Assembly: GCA_016935665.1 (NCBI GenBank)
Contig: JAFGQN010000163.1
Span: forward strand, 1 to 38,112
DNA from: Deltaproteobacteria bacterium
GTDB lineage: Bacteria > Myxococcota_A > Polyangia > JAAYKL01
Length of the DNA: 38,112 nt
Direction of reading: 5' to 3'
Within the stretch, counting starts at the first letter, position 1, and the number at the start of each line of letters is the position of its first letter. The notes under the pieces were generated by a model. That model saw only the letters and a program-made list of their open reading frames with translations, made no database searches and was not told where the DNA came from. Shown here piece after piece: positions 8,094 to 14,948 of the stretch. Both the position numbers and the translations under genes were made by a program.

Positions 8094-10358
8094 CTACTTT
8101 TTAGCCGACATCAGCAGTCCGGCGTTTTGGTCGGAAATCCCCAATTCCCTGGCCGTATCAGCCAGTTTGCGAATGGCAGCGATGGTATCGCTGTCATCGG
8201 CCATCAGTGTCAGTTTCGCCAGCATGGCGGCGATGGAGAGATTTTTCATGGAACCGGAATCCATGCCCAACGATTCCATATAATTTTTCAGCTTTTCAAC
8301 CAGCATGGTCTGCTTGTCTCCAAACAGAGACTGGCGCACATCCCCCAGCACGTTGCTGTTGGTCACAGTGCGATCAATGACCTTGCCGGTGGTAATGGAA
8401 TTAACAATCTTGTCGAAGAACTGGGTCTCACCACCCACGATGTCAATACGGGCATGCTTGAGCGCTTCGCCCACAATTTTCGCCTGTTCAGAAGCAACTT
8501 TGGCCTGAATATCGATTTGCGCCAGCTCCACATCGAGTTCTTTTTGCAATCTGAGTTTGAACTCTTCGTGTTCCTTGCCCACAGCGTCGTATTTCTTCAT
8601 GGCATCGGCCTTGCTCTCGATGCCGTGCGCTTCCGCTGCGTACTTCTGCTCGGAGCCCTGGGCTTCCACGCGCAGTTTCTCTTCCATCACGCGCGCCTCC
8701 GCCAGACCGCCTTTTTCGTCAGCCAGATATTTCTGCTCGGCCCCCTGTGCTTCCACGCGCAGCTTCTCTTCCAATACACGAGCTTCGGCCAACCCTTCTT
8801 TTTCCACGGCTTCGGCGCGGGCCTTCATACCCGCAGCTTCGGCCATGGCTTTTTTCTGAATCACATTGGCTTCCGCGGCGCCAAATTTTTCGGCTGCTTC
8901 TGCCTGTGCTTCTGTGGCGCGGGCTTCACCCATTCCTTTAACGGCTTCTTCCTGCGCCTTGGCGTCTGCAATTATCTTGCGCGCATCCGCTTCTTTCTCA
9001 GATGCGGCCCGTTGACCTTCCGCGATAATAATCTGCTGTTCGGCGGACAGCGCTGCCGCTTCCTTCTCTGCCTCGGCCTGTTTCACCGCTTTAATCTTGA
9101 TTTGTTCCGCTTCTTCTTCCGCGCCCAGGATGGCTACTTTTTTGGACCGTTCCGCTTCAGCCAGTTCTTTGGTGTCTTTGATACGTTCTTCCTGTTCCAC
9201 CACCGAACGCTCCACCGTCACACGCTCGCGAATCACTTCCTGAATATTGCGACGTTCGGTTTCCACCGCTTTTTCTTTTTCAATTTGAGCCAGCGTTACA
9301 ATGCGCTCGCGCTCCGTGGCTTCAAGAGCGCGATCTTTTTCAACGCGTTCGGTTTCCACCGCATTGGCCCGTTCCTTGTTTTTGGCCGCAATAACAATCT
9401 GACGCTGTTTATTCTCTTCAGCTATTGCAATTTCTTCTTCGGTCGCAATGCGGGACTGCTCCGCCCGTTTACGCTCTTCCTGACGCACCACAAACGCCGC
9501 TGCTTCCTGCCGTGCTGAAATCTCAGCAATTTCTCTTTTCTGATTCTGCTCGGCCTCAGCCTGCTGCTTGTCCAGCTGTAAAATGGTTTCTTTGGCTTCC
9601 ACATCCTGCTTGCGAATGGTTTTATTCTTGTTCTGGTCAATTTCATTTGCCAGAATAGCCTGTTTGGCCGTCAAATCCGTGATTTTCTTGATACCGTCTG
9701 CATCCAGGATATTCTGAGGATCCAAATGCTTGATGGATGTCTGTTCCAGGTAGTCAATGGCCGCATCGTCCAGCACATACCCATTCAGGTCCGTGCCAAT
9801 CACGTTCAAAATTTCTTCTTTAAAACGCAACCGATTGGTGTACAGCTCCACAAAGTCAAACTGCTTGCCCACCGTTTTGAGCGCTTCGGAAAATTTAGCG
9901 TCGAAAAACTCCACGAGTGCCGCTGTACTGGAAGCGCGCACACATCCCAGAGACTGGGCCACCTTCAACGTATCCTGAGGGGTCTTGTTCACCTGCACAA
10001 AGAACGCCACCTTCACATCGGCGCGCATGTTGTCTTTACAAATCAAACCGTTGGTACCCATCCGGTCAATTTCCACCCGCTTCACCGAAATATCGAGCAT
10101 CTCCCTGCGGTGAATAATTGGAATGACCAGCATCCCGGAGAAGGACACCTTGGTTCCGCCCATACCGTTGCGCACCAGGGCTGTGCCCTGCTCCACCTTG
10201 TGGTAGCATTTCAAAACCATAATCACGCAACCGATAACGATGGCGACAATCAGACCTATCCCCACAGCCAGGGGGCCACCGAATGGATCGAAACCCATCG
10301 CAGAATCAGCAAGGTTCATCAATGTAGTTGCGTTCAGAATTATAGTTCCCATATTCAT
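8094..10358 (-). CDS. Large flotillin (YqiK-like SPFH protein)
   Basis: This 754-residue protein has one N-terminal membrane helix (about residues 30-50, GGPLAVGIGLIVAIVIGCVIM). An SPFH/PHB domain follows (about 55-240, including VRNGMGGTKVSFSGMLVIP and DISVKRVEIDRMGTNG), then a very long Ala/Glu/Lys-rich coiled coil (about 240-640) and a C-terminal helical domain. Flotillins form oligomeric membrane cages that organise lipid microdomains. At this length it matches the YqiK group better than the roughly 500-residue FloT/FloA. The coiled coil contains a near-perfect 29-residue tandem duplication (residues about 522-573). Translation starts at ATG 10358 behind AAGGGG, 19 bases after the YqiJ-like gene. 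That gene pair is the classic flotillin/NfeD-type arrangement. Confidence 0.92.
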   Translation of the reverse strand: MNMGTIILNATTLMNLADSAMGFDPFGGPLAVGIGLIVAIVIGCVIMVLKCYHKVEQGTALVRNGMGGTKVSFSGMLVIPIIHRREMLDISVKRVEIDRMGTNGLICKDNMRADVKVAFFVQVNKTPQDTLKVAQSLGCVRASSTAALVEFFDAKFSEALKTVGKQFDFVELYTNRLRFKEEILNVIGTDLNGYVLDDAAIDYLEQTSIKHLDPQNILDADGIKKITDLTAKQAILANEIDQNKNKTIRKQDVEAKETILQLDKQQAEAEQNQKREIAEISARQEAAAFVVRQEERKRAEQSRIATEEEIAIAEENKQRQIVIAAKNKERANAVETERVEKDRALEATERERIVTLAQIEKEKAVETERRNIQEVIRERVTVERSVVEQEERIKDTKELAEAERSKKVAILGAEEEAEQIKIKAVKQAEAEKEAAALSAEQQIIIAEGQRAASEKEADARKIIADAKAQEEAVKGMGEARATEAQAEAAEKFGAAEANVIQKKAMAEAAGMKARAEAVEKEGLAEARVLEEKLRVEAQGAEQKYLADEKGGLAEARVMEEKLRVEAQGSEQKYAAEAHGIESKADAMKKYDAVGKEHEEFKLRLQKELDVELAQIDIQAKVASEQAKIVGEALKHARIDIVGGETQFFDKIVNSITTGKVIDRTVTNSNVLGDVRQSLFGDKQTMLVEKLKNYMESLGMDSGSMKNLSIAAMLAKLTLMADDSDTIAAIRKLADTARELGISDQNAGLLMSAKK
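8641..8800 (-). repeat. 87-bp in-frame tandem duplication in the flotillin coiled coil
   Basis: Two DNA segments starting at 8641 and 8728 match with a few substitutions at a period of exactly 87 bases (29 codons). They encode GLAEARVLEEKLRVEAQGAE and GLAEARVMEEKLRVEAQGSE. A 29-residue period is near four heptads, which would keep the coiled-coil register nearly intact. Confidence 0.85.
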
Positions 10359-10377
10359 TTACCCCTTTTGTTCACGG

Positions 10378-11073
10378 CTAAGCGCGGTGAATAATTGCGA
10401 TGCTTGTTTTAATGTCATAGGCAACAACTATTGCCTCTTCGTCTTTAAGCAGTATTTCCTCATTTTCGGTACGGGCGTTAATCACAAGCGGCGAACCTTC
10501 TGTCTCAATTCTCGCCTGACCAAAAGTGGCATCCACTTTACTGGTTGCCACTATACAAGTGCGTCCTACCATTTCTTCAAAGTCTTCTTTTTCTTCGCTC
10601 AATTTATTAAATATTCCCTTGAACGGTTGTGTACAAATTTTGGTAAGCAATAGACTTCCCACAAAATTCGGGATCAATAACACGACTGCCCAAAATATAG
10701 ACCCTTTTCCTATATAATATTGAAAAAGTATCGATGCCCACCACATGAAAAAGGTCAAAAAACTAAAGATAATCATCACCGGGACTTCGCCCAGATTGAA
10801 AAACAGGAGCATGGAATGCAGTACCCCCTGGAGGCTGGTGCCTGTATCTGCGTGCGCATCCACATCTGCGTCCGCTTCCACGTCTGCATTCACATCCACG
10901 TCAGCATCCATCCCTACATCCACGTCGGAATCCACGTCGAAATTAAACAAATCCAAATCGAAGACACCCACTATAACAGTGAGCCAGTACAGGATGGCCA
11001 CTCCAAGCAATACGGTGTACACAACGTTGGCCAGCGTCACACAAAATATCAGAAAATTCAGGAATCCGTCCAA
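10378..11073 (-). CDS. YqiJ/NfeD-like membrane protein with OB-fold and Asp-rich loop
   Basis: The frame is open upstream to an ATG at 11157 that has no ribosome site. I place the start at TTG 11073 because GGAGG (11079-11083) lies exactly 5 bases before it; the product is then 231 residues. Residues about 5-37 are hydrophobic. Residues about 38-78 form a low-complexity acidic loop of alternating Asp and Val/Ala. Two more membrane segments cover about 88-140, and the C-terminal 70 residues (MVGRTCIVATSKVDATFGQA) have the small beta-barrel pattern of the NfeD/YqiJ OB-fold. Such proteins are obligate flotillin partners in the E. coli yqiJK and Bacillus yuaF-floT loci. It is the first gene of the operon. 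The Asp-rich loop could bind divalent cations (inference). Confidence 0.82.
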   Translation of the reverse strand: MDGFLNFLIFCVTLANVVYTVLLGVAILYWLTVIVGVFDLDLFNFDVDSDVDVGMDADVDVNADVEADADVDAHADTGTSLQGVLHSMLLFFNLGEVPVMIIFSFLTFFMWWASILFQYYIGKGSIFWAVVLLIPNFVGSLLLTKICTQPFKGIFNKLSEEKEDFEEMVGRTCIVATSKVDATFGQARIETEGSPLVINARTENEEILLKDEEAIVVAYDIKTSIAIIHRA

Positions 11074-11078
11074 TCTGA

Positions 11079-11083
11079 CCTCC
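11079..11083 (-). promoter_or_regulatory. Shine-Dalgarno that fixes the TTG start of the YqiJ-like gene
   Basis: On the minus strand GGAGG sits 5 bases upstream of TTG 11073. The upstream ATG at 11157 has only an A/T-rich leader. The ribosome site therefore decides the start and removes 28 N-terminal residues from the longest frame. Confidence 0.7.
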
Positions 11084-11195
11084 AGAGAATACACGTGGGA
11101 GACAGCAACGCGCTGCCTGTTATCTTCCAGTTTTTGAATACCGATAGTGGCATGCAAAAAATTTCACGGAGCTGTAATTAAAAACAATGACAGAA

Positions 11196-11224
11196 ATTAT
11201 TGCTGCTTTTTCAAACAACGTCAA
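11196..11224 (-). promoter_or_regulatory. Sigma70-type promoter of the flotillin/PspA operon
   Basis: Reading leftward, TTGACG (11224-11219) is separated by exactly 17 bases from AATAAT (11201-11196). Each box matches the consensus at 5 of 6 positions. It lies downstream of the aconitase terminator and about 115 bases before the TTG start of the first gene. I see no sigma54-type GG/GC pair, so PspF-type control is not indicated. Confidence 0.6.
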
Positions 11225-11290
11225 CCGCATAACGAACAAATGCGTGCAACCACTCTTTAAATAAACACAAATAAAATGATGGAATTACAT

Positions 11291-11318
11291 GATAAAAGAA
11301 CGAAAAAAGGGGCGTTCT
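11291..11318 (-). terminator. Rho-independent terminator after aconitase
   Basis: On the minus strand AGAACG (11318-11313) and CGTTCT (11302-11297) form a 6-bp stem around a CCCC/TTTTTT loop, followed by TTTATC. The stem begins inside the TAG stop codon region of the aconitase gene, so the terminator overlaps the end of the gene. It separates aconitase transcription from the flotillin operon promoter. Confidence 0.5.
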
Positions 11319-13578
11319 ACTGCTGACGCGAACGAATGAGATTAAGCGCGGAGCCTGCTTTAAACCATTCTATCTGATTGGCATTATAGGTGTGATTCAC
11401 AGGGAATGTTTCTTCGGTCCCATCACTGTGATGAAGCACAAGTCGTATCTGACTGCCGGCAGAGAATTCCGCCAGCCCCACGACATCAATGACGTCATCC
11501 TCGCGGATTTTATCGTAATCGTCCCTGTTGGCAAACGTCAGCGCCAGCATCCCCTGTTTTTTCAGGTTGGTCTCGTGAATGCGGGCGAATGAACGGGTGA
11601 TCACCACTTTAACGCCCATATGCCGAGGCTCCATCGCGGCGTGTTCCCTGGAAGAGCCCTCGCCGTAATTTTCGTCGCCCACGACGATGGTTCCGATGCC
11701 TGCGTCTTTGTACGCCCGGGCCAAAGCGGGCACTTCGCTCAACTGGCCGGACAACTGATTTTTGACCGCGTTGGTGGCGCCCCCAAAACGATTCACCGCG
11801 CCAATCAGCAGATTGTTGGAAATATTATCCAGATGTCCCCGATATTTCAGCCATGGGCCCGCCATCGAAATATGGTCCGTTGTGCACTTGCCACTTGCTT
11901 GAATGAGCAGCCGCAGCCCTATGAAATCGTTACCGTCAAAGGGCTTAAAGGGCGAAAGCAATTGCAGTCTTTCGGAATCCGAACGCACAACCACTTCCAC
12001 CTGACTGCCATCTTGAGCCGGGGCTTCGTATCCCGGGTCCTCTACAGCAAAACCGTCTTCGGGCAATTCCAAACCGGCGGGTTCATCCAGCATCACTTCT
12101 TCGCCATCTTCATTTATCAGCATGTCAGTTATTGGATTGAACAACAGCGTGCCCGCAATGGAAAACGCCGTTACAATTTCCGGCGATGCCACAAAGGCGT
12201 GGGTATTGGGATTGCCGTCGGCCCGCTTGGCGAAGTTGCGGTTAAACGATGTCATGATGGAATTGGATTCCGCTTTTTCCGCCCCCAGTCTGGCCCATTG
12301 GCCAATGCAGGGGCCACAGGCGTTGGCCAGCACCACGCCACCGATATCTTCGAAATAGCCTAAAATGCCATCGCGTTTCGCGGTGTAACGCACCTGCTCC
12401 GATCCCGGCGTCACGGTATATTTGGAATTCACTTTCAATTTCTTTTCACCCGCCTGTGCCGCCACAGAGGCCGCGCGCGTCAGGTCTTCGTACGAAGAAT
12501 TGGTGCAGGAACCAATTAGCCCCACCTCCAGTTTTTCGGGCCAATTATTGGCCTTTACTTCTGCTGCAAATTGCGACAGTGGGATGGCGCGATCGGGGGT
12601 AAACGGACCGTTGATATGGGGTTCCAGCGTTGAAAGGTCAATCTCTATGACCTGATCAAAATATGTTTCAGGTGAGGCATACACATCTGCATCGCCAGTG
12701 AGCTCGTCAGCCAGCGCGTCTGCCAGATTCGCCACGTTATCTCTTCCGGTTCCCCGCAGATAGTCTGACATTTTCTCGTCGTAGCCAAACAGAGACGTGG
12801 TGGCGCCAATCTCGGCGCCCATATTGCAAATGGTTCCCTTGCCAGTGCAGGACATTGATTTGGCGCCATCCCCGAAGTACTCCACAATACAGCCGGTGCC
12901 GCCTTTTACGGTGAGAATTCCCGCCACTTTAAGAATCACGTCTTTGGCCGAAGTCCAGCCGTTCAGCTGTCCGGTCAATTTGATGCCAATCAGTTTGGGA
13001 AACTTCAATTCCCACGGCATACCGGTCATCACATCCACCGCATCCGCGCCCCCCACACCAATTGCCACCATGCCCAGACCACCGGCATTCACCGTATGAG
13101 AATCGGTGCCAATCATCATTCCCCCGGGGAACGCATAGTTTTCCAACACCACCTGATGGATAATGCCCGCACCGGGCTTCCAAAACCCAATTCCGTATCG
13201 GTTGGAGACTGACCGCAAAAAATCGTACACTTCCCGATTGCTCTGTGATGCTATTTGCAAATCTTCTTTGGCGCCCACTTTGGCTTGAATCAAATGATCA
13301 CAATGAACTGTACTGGGAACTGCAGCGCGTTCTTTGCCCGCCTGCATAAATTGCAGCAGCGCCATCTGTGCGGTGGCATCCTGCATGGCCACCCTATCCG
13401 GGTGAAACTCCACATAATCGACGCCGCGCCCAAACGCCCTGCCTGGTATCGCAGCGCTGTGGGCATACAAAATCTTTTCTGCCAGCGTCAGCGGTCTTCC
13501 ACACGACTCCCGTGCCATAACGACTTTTTCTTTAAAGTCGCTGTATACCTTCTCAATCATTGAAAAATCAAACGTCAT
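11317..13578 (-). CDS. acn: Aconitate hydratase, mitochondrial type
   Basis: This 753-residue cytosolic enzyme interconverts citrate and isocitrate through cis-aconitate in the TCA cycle. The three [4Fe-4S] ligands fall at residues 358 (GSCTNSS), 421 and 424 (ANACGPCIG), the same numbers I recall for porcine mitochondrial aconitase. Also visible are the [19 protein letters not shown] substrate/cluster region and the C-terminal swivel domain with [19 protein letters not shown], which holds the catalytic serine. Length and signatures fit the mitochondrial/ACO2 group rather than AcnA (about 890) or AcnB (about 860). The ATG at 13578 has AGGGAAG upstream. It is transcribed divergently from marR. 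A hairpin lies just upstream of its ribosome site. Identity is very secure. Confidence 0.96.
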   Translation of the reverse strand: MTFDFSMIEKVYSDFKEKVVMARESCGRPLTLAEKILYAHSAAIPGRAFGRGVDYVEFHPDRVAMQDATAQMALLQFMQAGKERAAVPSTVHCDHLIQAKVGAKEDLQIASQSNREVYDFLRSVSNRYGIGFWKPGAGIIHQVVLENYAFPGGMMIGTDSHTVNAGGLGMVAIGVGGADAVDVMTGMPWELKFPKLIGIKLTGQLNGWTSAKDVILKVAGILTVKGGTGCIVEYFGDGAKSMSCTGKGTICNMGAEIGATTSLFGYDEKMSDYLRGTGRDNVANLADALADELTGDADVYASPETYFDQVIEIDLSTLEPHINGPFTPDRAIPLSQFAAEVKANNWPEKLEVGLIGSCTNSSYEDLTRAASVAAQAGEKKLKVNSKYTVTPGSEQVRYTAKRDGILGYFEDIGGVVLANACGPCIGQWARLGAEKAESNSIMTSFNRNFAKRADGNPNTHAFVASPEIVTAFSIAGTLLFNPITDMLINEDGEEVMLDEPAGLELPEDGFAVEDPGYEAPAQDGSQVEVVVRSDSERLQLLSPFKPFDGNDFIGLRLLIQASGKCTTDHISMAGPWLKYRGHLDNISNNLLIGAVNRFGGATNAVKNQLSGQLSEVPALARAYKDAGIGTIVVGDENYGEGSSREHAAMEPRHMGVKVVITRSFARIHETNLKKQGMLALTFANRDDYDKIREDDVIDVVGLAEFSAGSQIRLVLHHSDGTEETFPVNHTYNANQIEWFKAGSALNLIRSRQQ

Positions 13579-13593
13579 TCGCTTCCCTCATAT

Positions 13594-13614
13594 GCCGGAT
13601 GCGGACATCCCGGC
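13594..13614 (-). promoter_or_regulatory. Hairpin in the aconitase leader
   Basis: GCCGGATG and CATCCCGGC form a G+C-rich stem with one bulged base and a 4-base loop, about 16 bases upstream of the aconitase ATG and next to its ribosome site. It could modulate translation or be an mRNA-stability element. No T-run follows on the minus strand, so it is not a terminator. Confidence 0.35.
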
Positions 13615-13715
13615 TTCCTTAGCGCAGTTCGTCTCACTCGCGCGGTTCTCAAAATACCCGGGAACCATAATGACATCTCTTCCAAAAGGCAAACATCCCT
13701 ATCCTTAAAAAAGGA

Positions 13716-13747
13716 TTGACAAAGATAGTTGATACAGCAACTATACA
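13716..13747 (+). promoter_or_regulatory. marR promoter region with palindromic operator
   Basis: A perfect -35 box TTGACA lies at 13716-13721. A candidate -10, TATACA, lies at 13742-13747, at an over-long 20-base spacing. Between and overlapping them is the inverted repeat ATAGTTG-atacag-CAACTAT (13725-13744). A site like it occurs before the downstream CMD gene. Operators overlapping their own promoter are typical of MarR autorepression. There is no clear Shine-Dalgarno before the GTG start, so a leaderless or very short-leader mRNA is possible. Confidence 0.55.
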
Positions 13748-13750
13748 GGC

Positions 13751-14203
13751 GTGAGCACGACCCCACCAGGCACAGACAGAGAATTACTGGGATACAAGCT
13801 GGCGCGAACAAACTGGTATCAGCGAAACCTGTTATCTTACCTGTTTAAGAAATACCAGGTGACCATTACCAGCGAGCAATGGGTTATCCTCAAGGTCATT
13901 GCATCGTCCCCCGGGCTTTCCCAAACAGAAATTTCACAGCGTTCCTTAAAAGAAAAAACGAATGTGACACGAATTCTCGATGGGCTGGAAAAAAAACAAT
14001 ACATTGTACGTACCCGTTCAAACGAGGATCGCCGGCGATTCAGCATCACATTGACGCAATCCGGTGTAGCAGTGCTGGAAACCGTGACGCCCGCTGTGAT
14101 ACAAGGAGAAGCATCGCTGCACAAAGTTTTAACGCAGGAAGAAGTAAAGACACTGAAACGACTGCTCGACAAATTATGCGTTGGTATTCAATCGATTACA
14201 TGA
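13751..14203 (+). CDS. MarR-family transcriptional regulator
   Basis: This 150-residue protein has the MarR winged-helix layout: an N-terminal dimer helix, the recognition region SQTEISQRSLKEKTNVTRIL, the wing with the family hallmark 'SNEDRRRFSITLTQSG' (residues about 93-110) and a C-terminal dimerisation helix. MarR proteins usually repress a neighbouring operon and themselves until a phenolic or oxidant ligand releases them. The start is GTG 13751 with no strong ribosome site. The gene is divergent from aconitase and is followed by a good terminator, so the CMD gene downstream is a separate unit. It probably binds the palindromes at 13725-13744 and 14246-14265. Family identity is strong; the targets are inference. 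Confidence 0.9.
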   Translation: MSTTPPGTDRELLGYKLARTNWYQRNLLSYLFKKYQVTITSEQWVILKVIASSPGLSQTEISQRSLKEKTNVTRILDGLEKKQYIVRTRSNEDRRRFSITLTQSGVAVLETVTPAVIQGEASLHKVLTQEEVKTLKRLLDKLCVGIQSIT

Positions 14204-14206
14204 GAC

Positions 14207-14240
14207 GGGACCTGAAAAAAAAAACGGGTCCCTTTTTTTA
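14207..14240 (+). terminator. Rho-independent terminator after marR
   Basis: GGGACC (14207-14212) pairs with GGTCCC (14227-14232) across an A-rich loop and is followed directly by seven T residues. It begins 4 bases after the marR stop and is the clearest intrinsic terminator in the window. Confidence 0.85.
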
Positions 14241-14245
14241 ACCAA

Positions 14246-14271
14246 TTAGTTGCTATAGCAATAATAGCAAC
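14246..14271 (+). promoter_or_regulatory. Second MarR-type operator, before the CMD gene
   Basis: TTAGTTGCTATAGCAATAAT (14246-14265) matches the palindrome before marR at 15 of 20 positions. It is part of a perfect 8-bp inverted repeat, GTTGCTAT (14249-14256) and ATAGCAAC (14264-14271). It lies between the marR terminator and the CMD ribosome site, where a repressor would block transcription of the CMD gene. Confidence 0.6.
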
Positions 14272-14291
14272 AACAACAGAAAGGTCTTCAA

Positions 14292-14585
14292 ATGGCAAAT
14301 CCACAATTGCCCCTGAAAGAGAAAGACAATACCCATGCCGAAATTCTGGATAAATATCACCAGATGGTGTTTGCAGATGGTGCGCTGGATACAAAAACAA
14401 AGCTACTAGTCGCTCTGGCCTTGGATACTTTGGCCAGAGCACAGGACGGCGTATCGTCTCTGTGGGACGGAGCCAAAAAAGCGGGGGCAACAGATGCGGA
14501 AATGCTCGAAGCCATCCGCGTCGCCGGCTTCATTGGCGCTGCGGCAACAATATTCCCGGCCATGTGCGCCATTTCAGAAAAATAA
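14292..14585 (+). CDS. Carboxymuconolactone decarboxylase/AhpD-fold protein lacking CxxC
   Basis: This 97-residue protein has the single-domain CMD all-helical pattern: LDTKTKLLVALALDTLARAQ, then KKAGATDAEMLEAIRVAGFIGAAATIFPA. In redox-active AhpD-like members the position after 'A.A..' carries C-x-x-C and a histidine three or four residues on. Here the aligned stretch is ARAQDGVSSLWDGAKKAG, with no cysteine and no histidine; the only Cys is near the C-terminus. A peroxidase or thiol-reductase role is therefore unlikely, and the protein may be structural or ligand-binding. The ribosome site AGAAAGG precedes the ATG. The operator-like repeat upstream suggests control by the adjacent MarR regulator. 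Confidence 0.8.
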   Translation: MANPQLPLKEKDNTHAEILDKYHQMVFADGALDTKTKLLVALALDTLARAQDGVSSLWDGAKKAGATDAEMLEAIRVAGFIGAAATIFPAMCAISEK

Positions 14586-14948
14586 CAGCTACGCGTACGT
14601 CAACGGTGCCGAATCCATTGCGGGCATGGGAAATACTCAACCGCCAGTTGCCTCATAGTTCTTCCGTTCATGCCCGCCCGCCGCACCTTTTTAGCGGAAT
14701 TACATTGAAATTGCAGAAATAACTTTCATCTCAAAAAAACATTCCGCGCGATACGCGATAAATGAGCTCGAATTTCCACTCCTGGTACTATCCAGTGGAC
14801 CACTTATTTTTATTAAGGATTATACAAAACCAGCTACGCATAAATCGGTGAGATAACAAAGAGGGAAAATTTAAAACAATATCCGATTACATTCCAAATC
14901 GGGAGTGTAATCTCCAATTTGGGCAGATTGAACATAAGGATTGAAGTT
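14586..14948. promoter_or_regulatory. Intergenic region with structured leader of the GH105 gene
   Basis: No gene is seen. GCGGGCATG (14620-14628) and CATGCCCGC (14669-14677) form a perfect 9-bp inverted repeat around a 40-base loop. Nearer the GH105 start are two direct, nearly palindromic boxes exactly 20 bases apart, TCCAAATCGGG (14893-14903) and TCCAATTTGGG (14913-14923). Within the same stretch three pairings compete: CCGATT with AATCGG, GATTACA with TGTAATC, and CCAAAT with ATTTGG. This could be a tandem operator or a switchable RNA leader. I could not identify a convincing promoter. Confidence 0.5.

Noticed and set aside
8127-9518. 463-codon plus-strand frame opposite flotillin
   Set aside because: It is a shadow of the Ala/Glu/Lys-rich coiled coil and is full of Phe and Leu with no ribosome site or domain.
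11074-11157. N-terminal extension of the YqiJ-like protein to ATG 11157
   Set aside because: It has no Shine-Dalgarno, while GGAGG sits at correct spacing before TTG 11073.
10720-11181. Two plus-strand frames opposite the Asp-rich loop
   Set aside because: They are antisense low-complexity His/Ile and Ser/Thr text in a region already occupied by a real gene.
11074-11296. Sigma54/PspF-type promoter for the PspA operon
   Set aside because: No GG-N10-GC element with proper spacing was found; a sigma70-type promoter is present instead.
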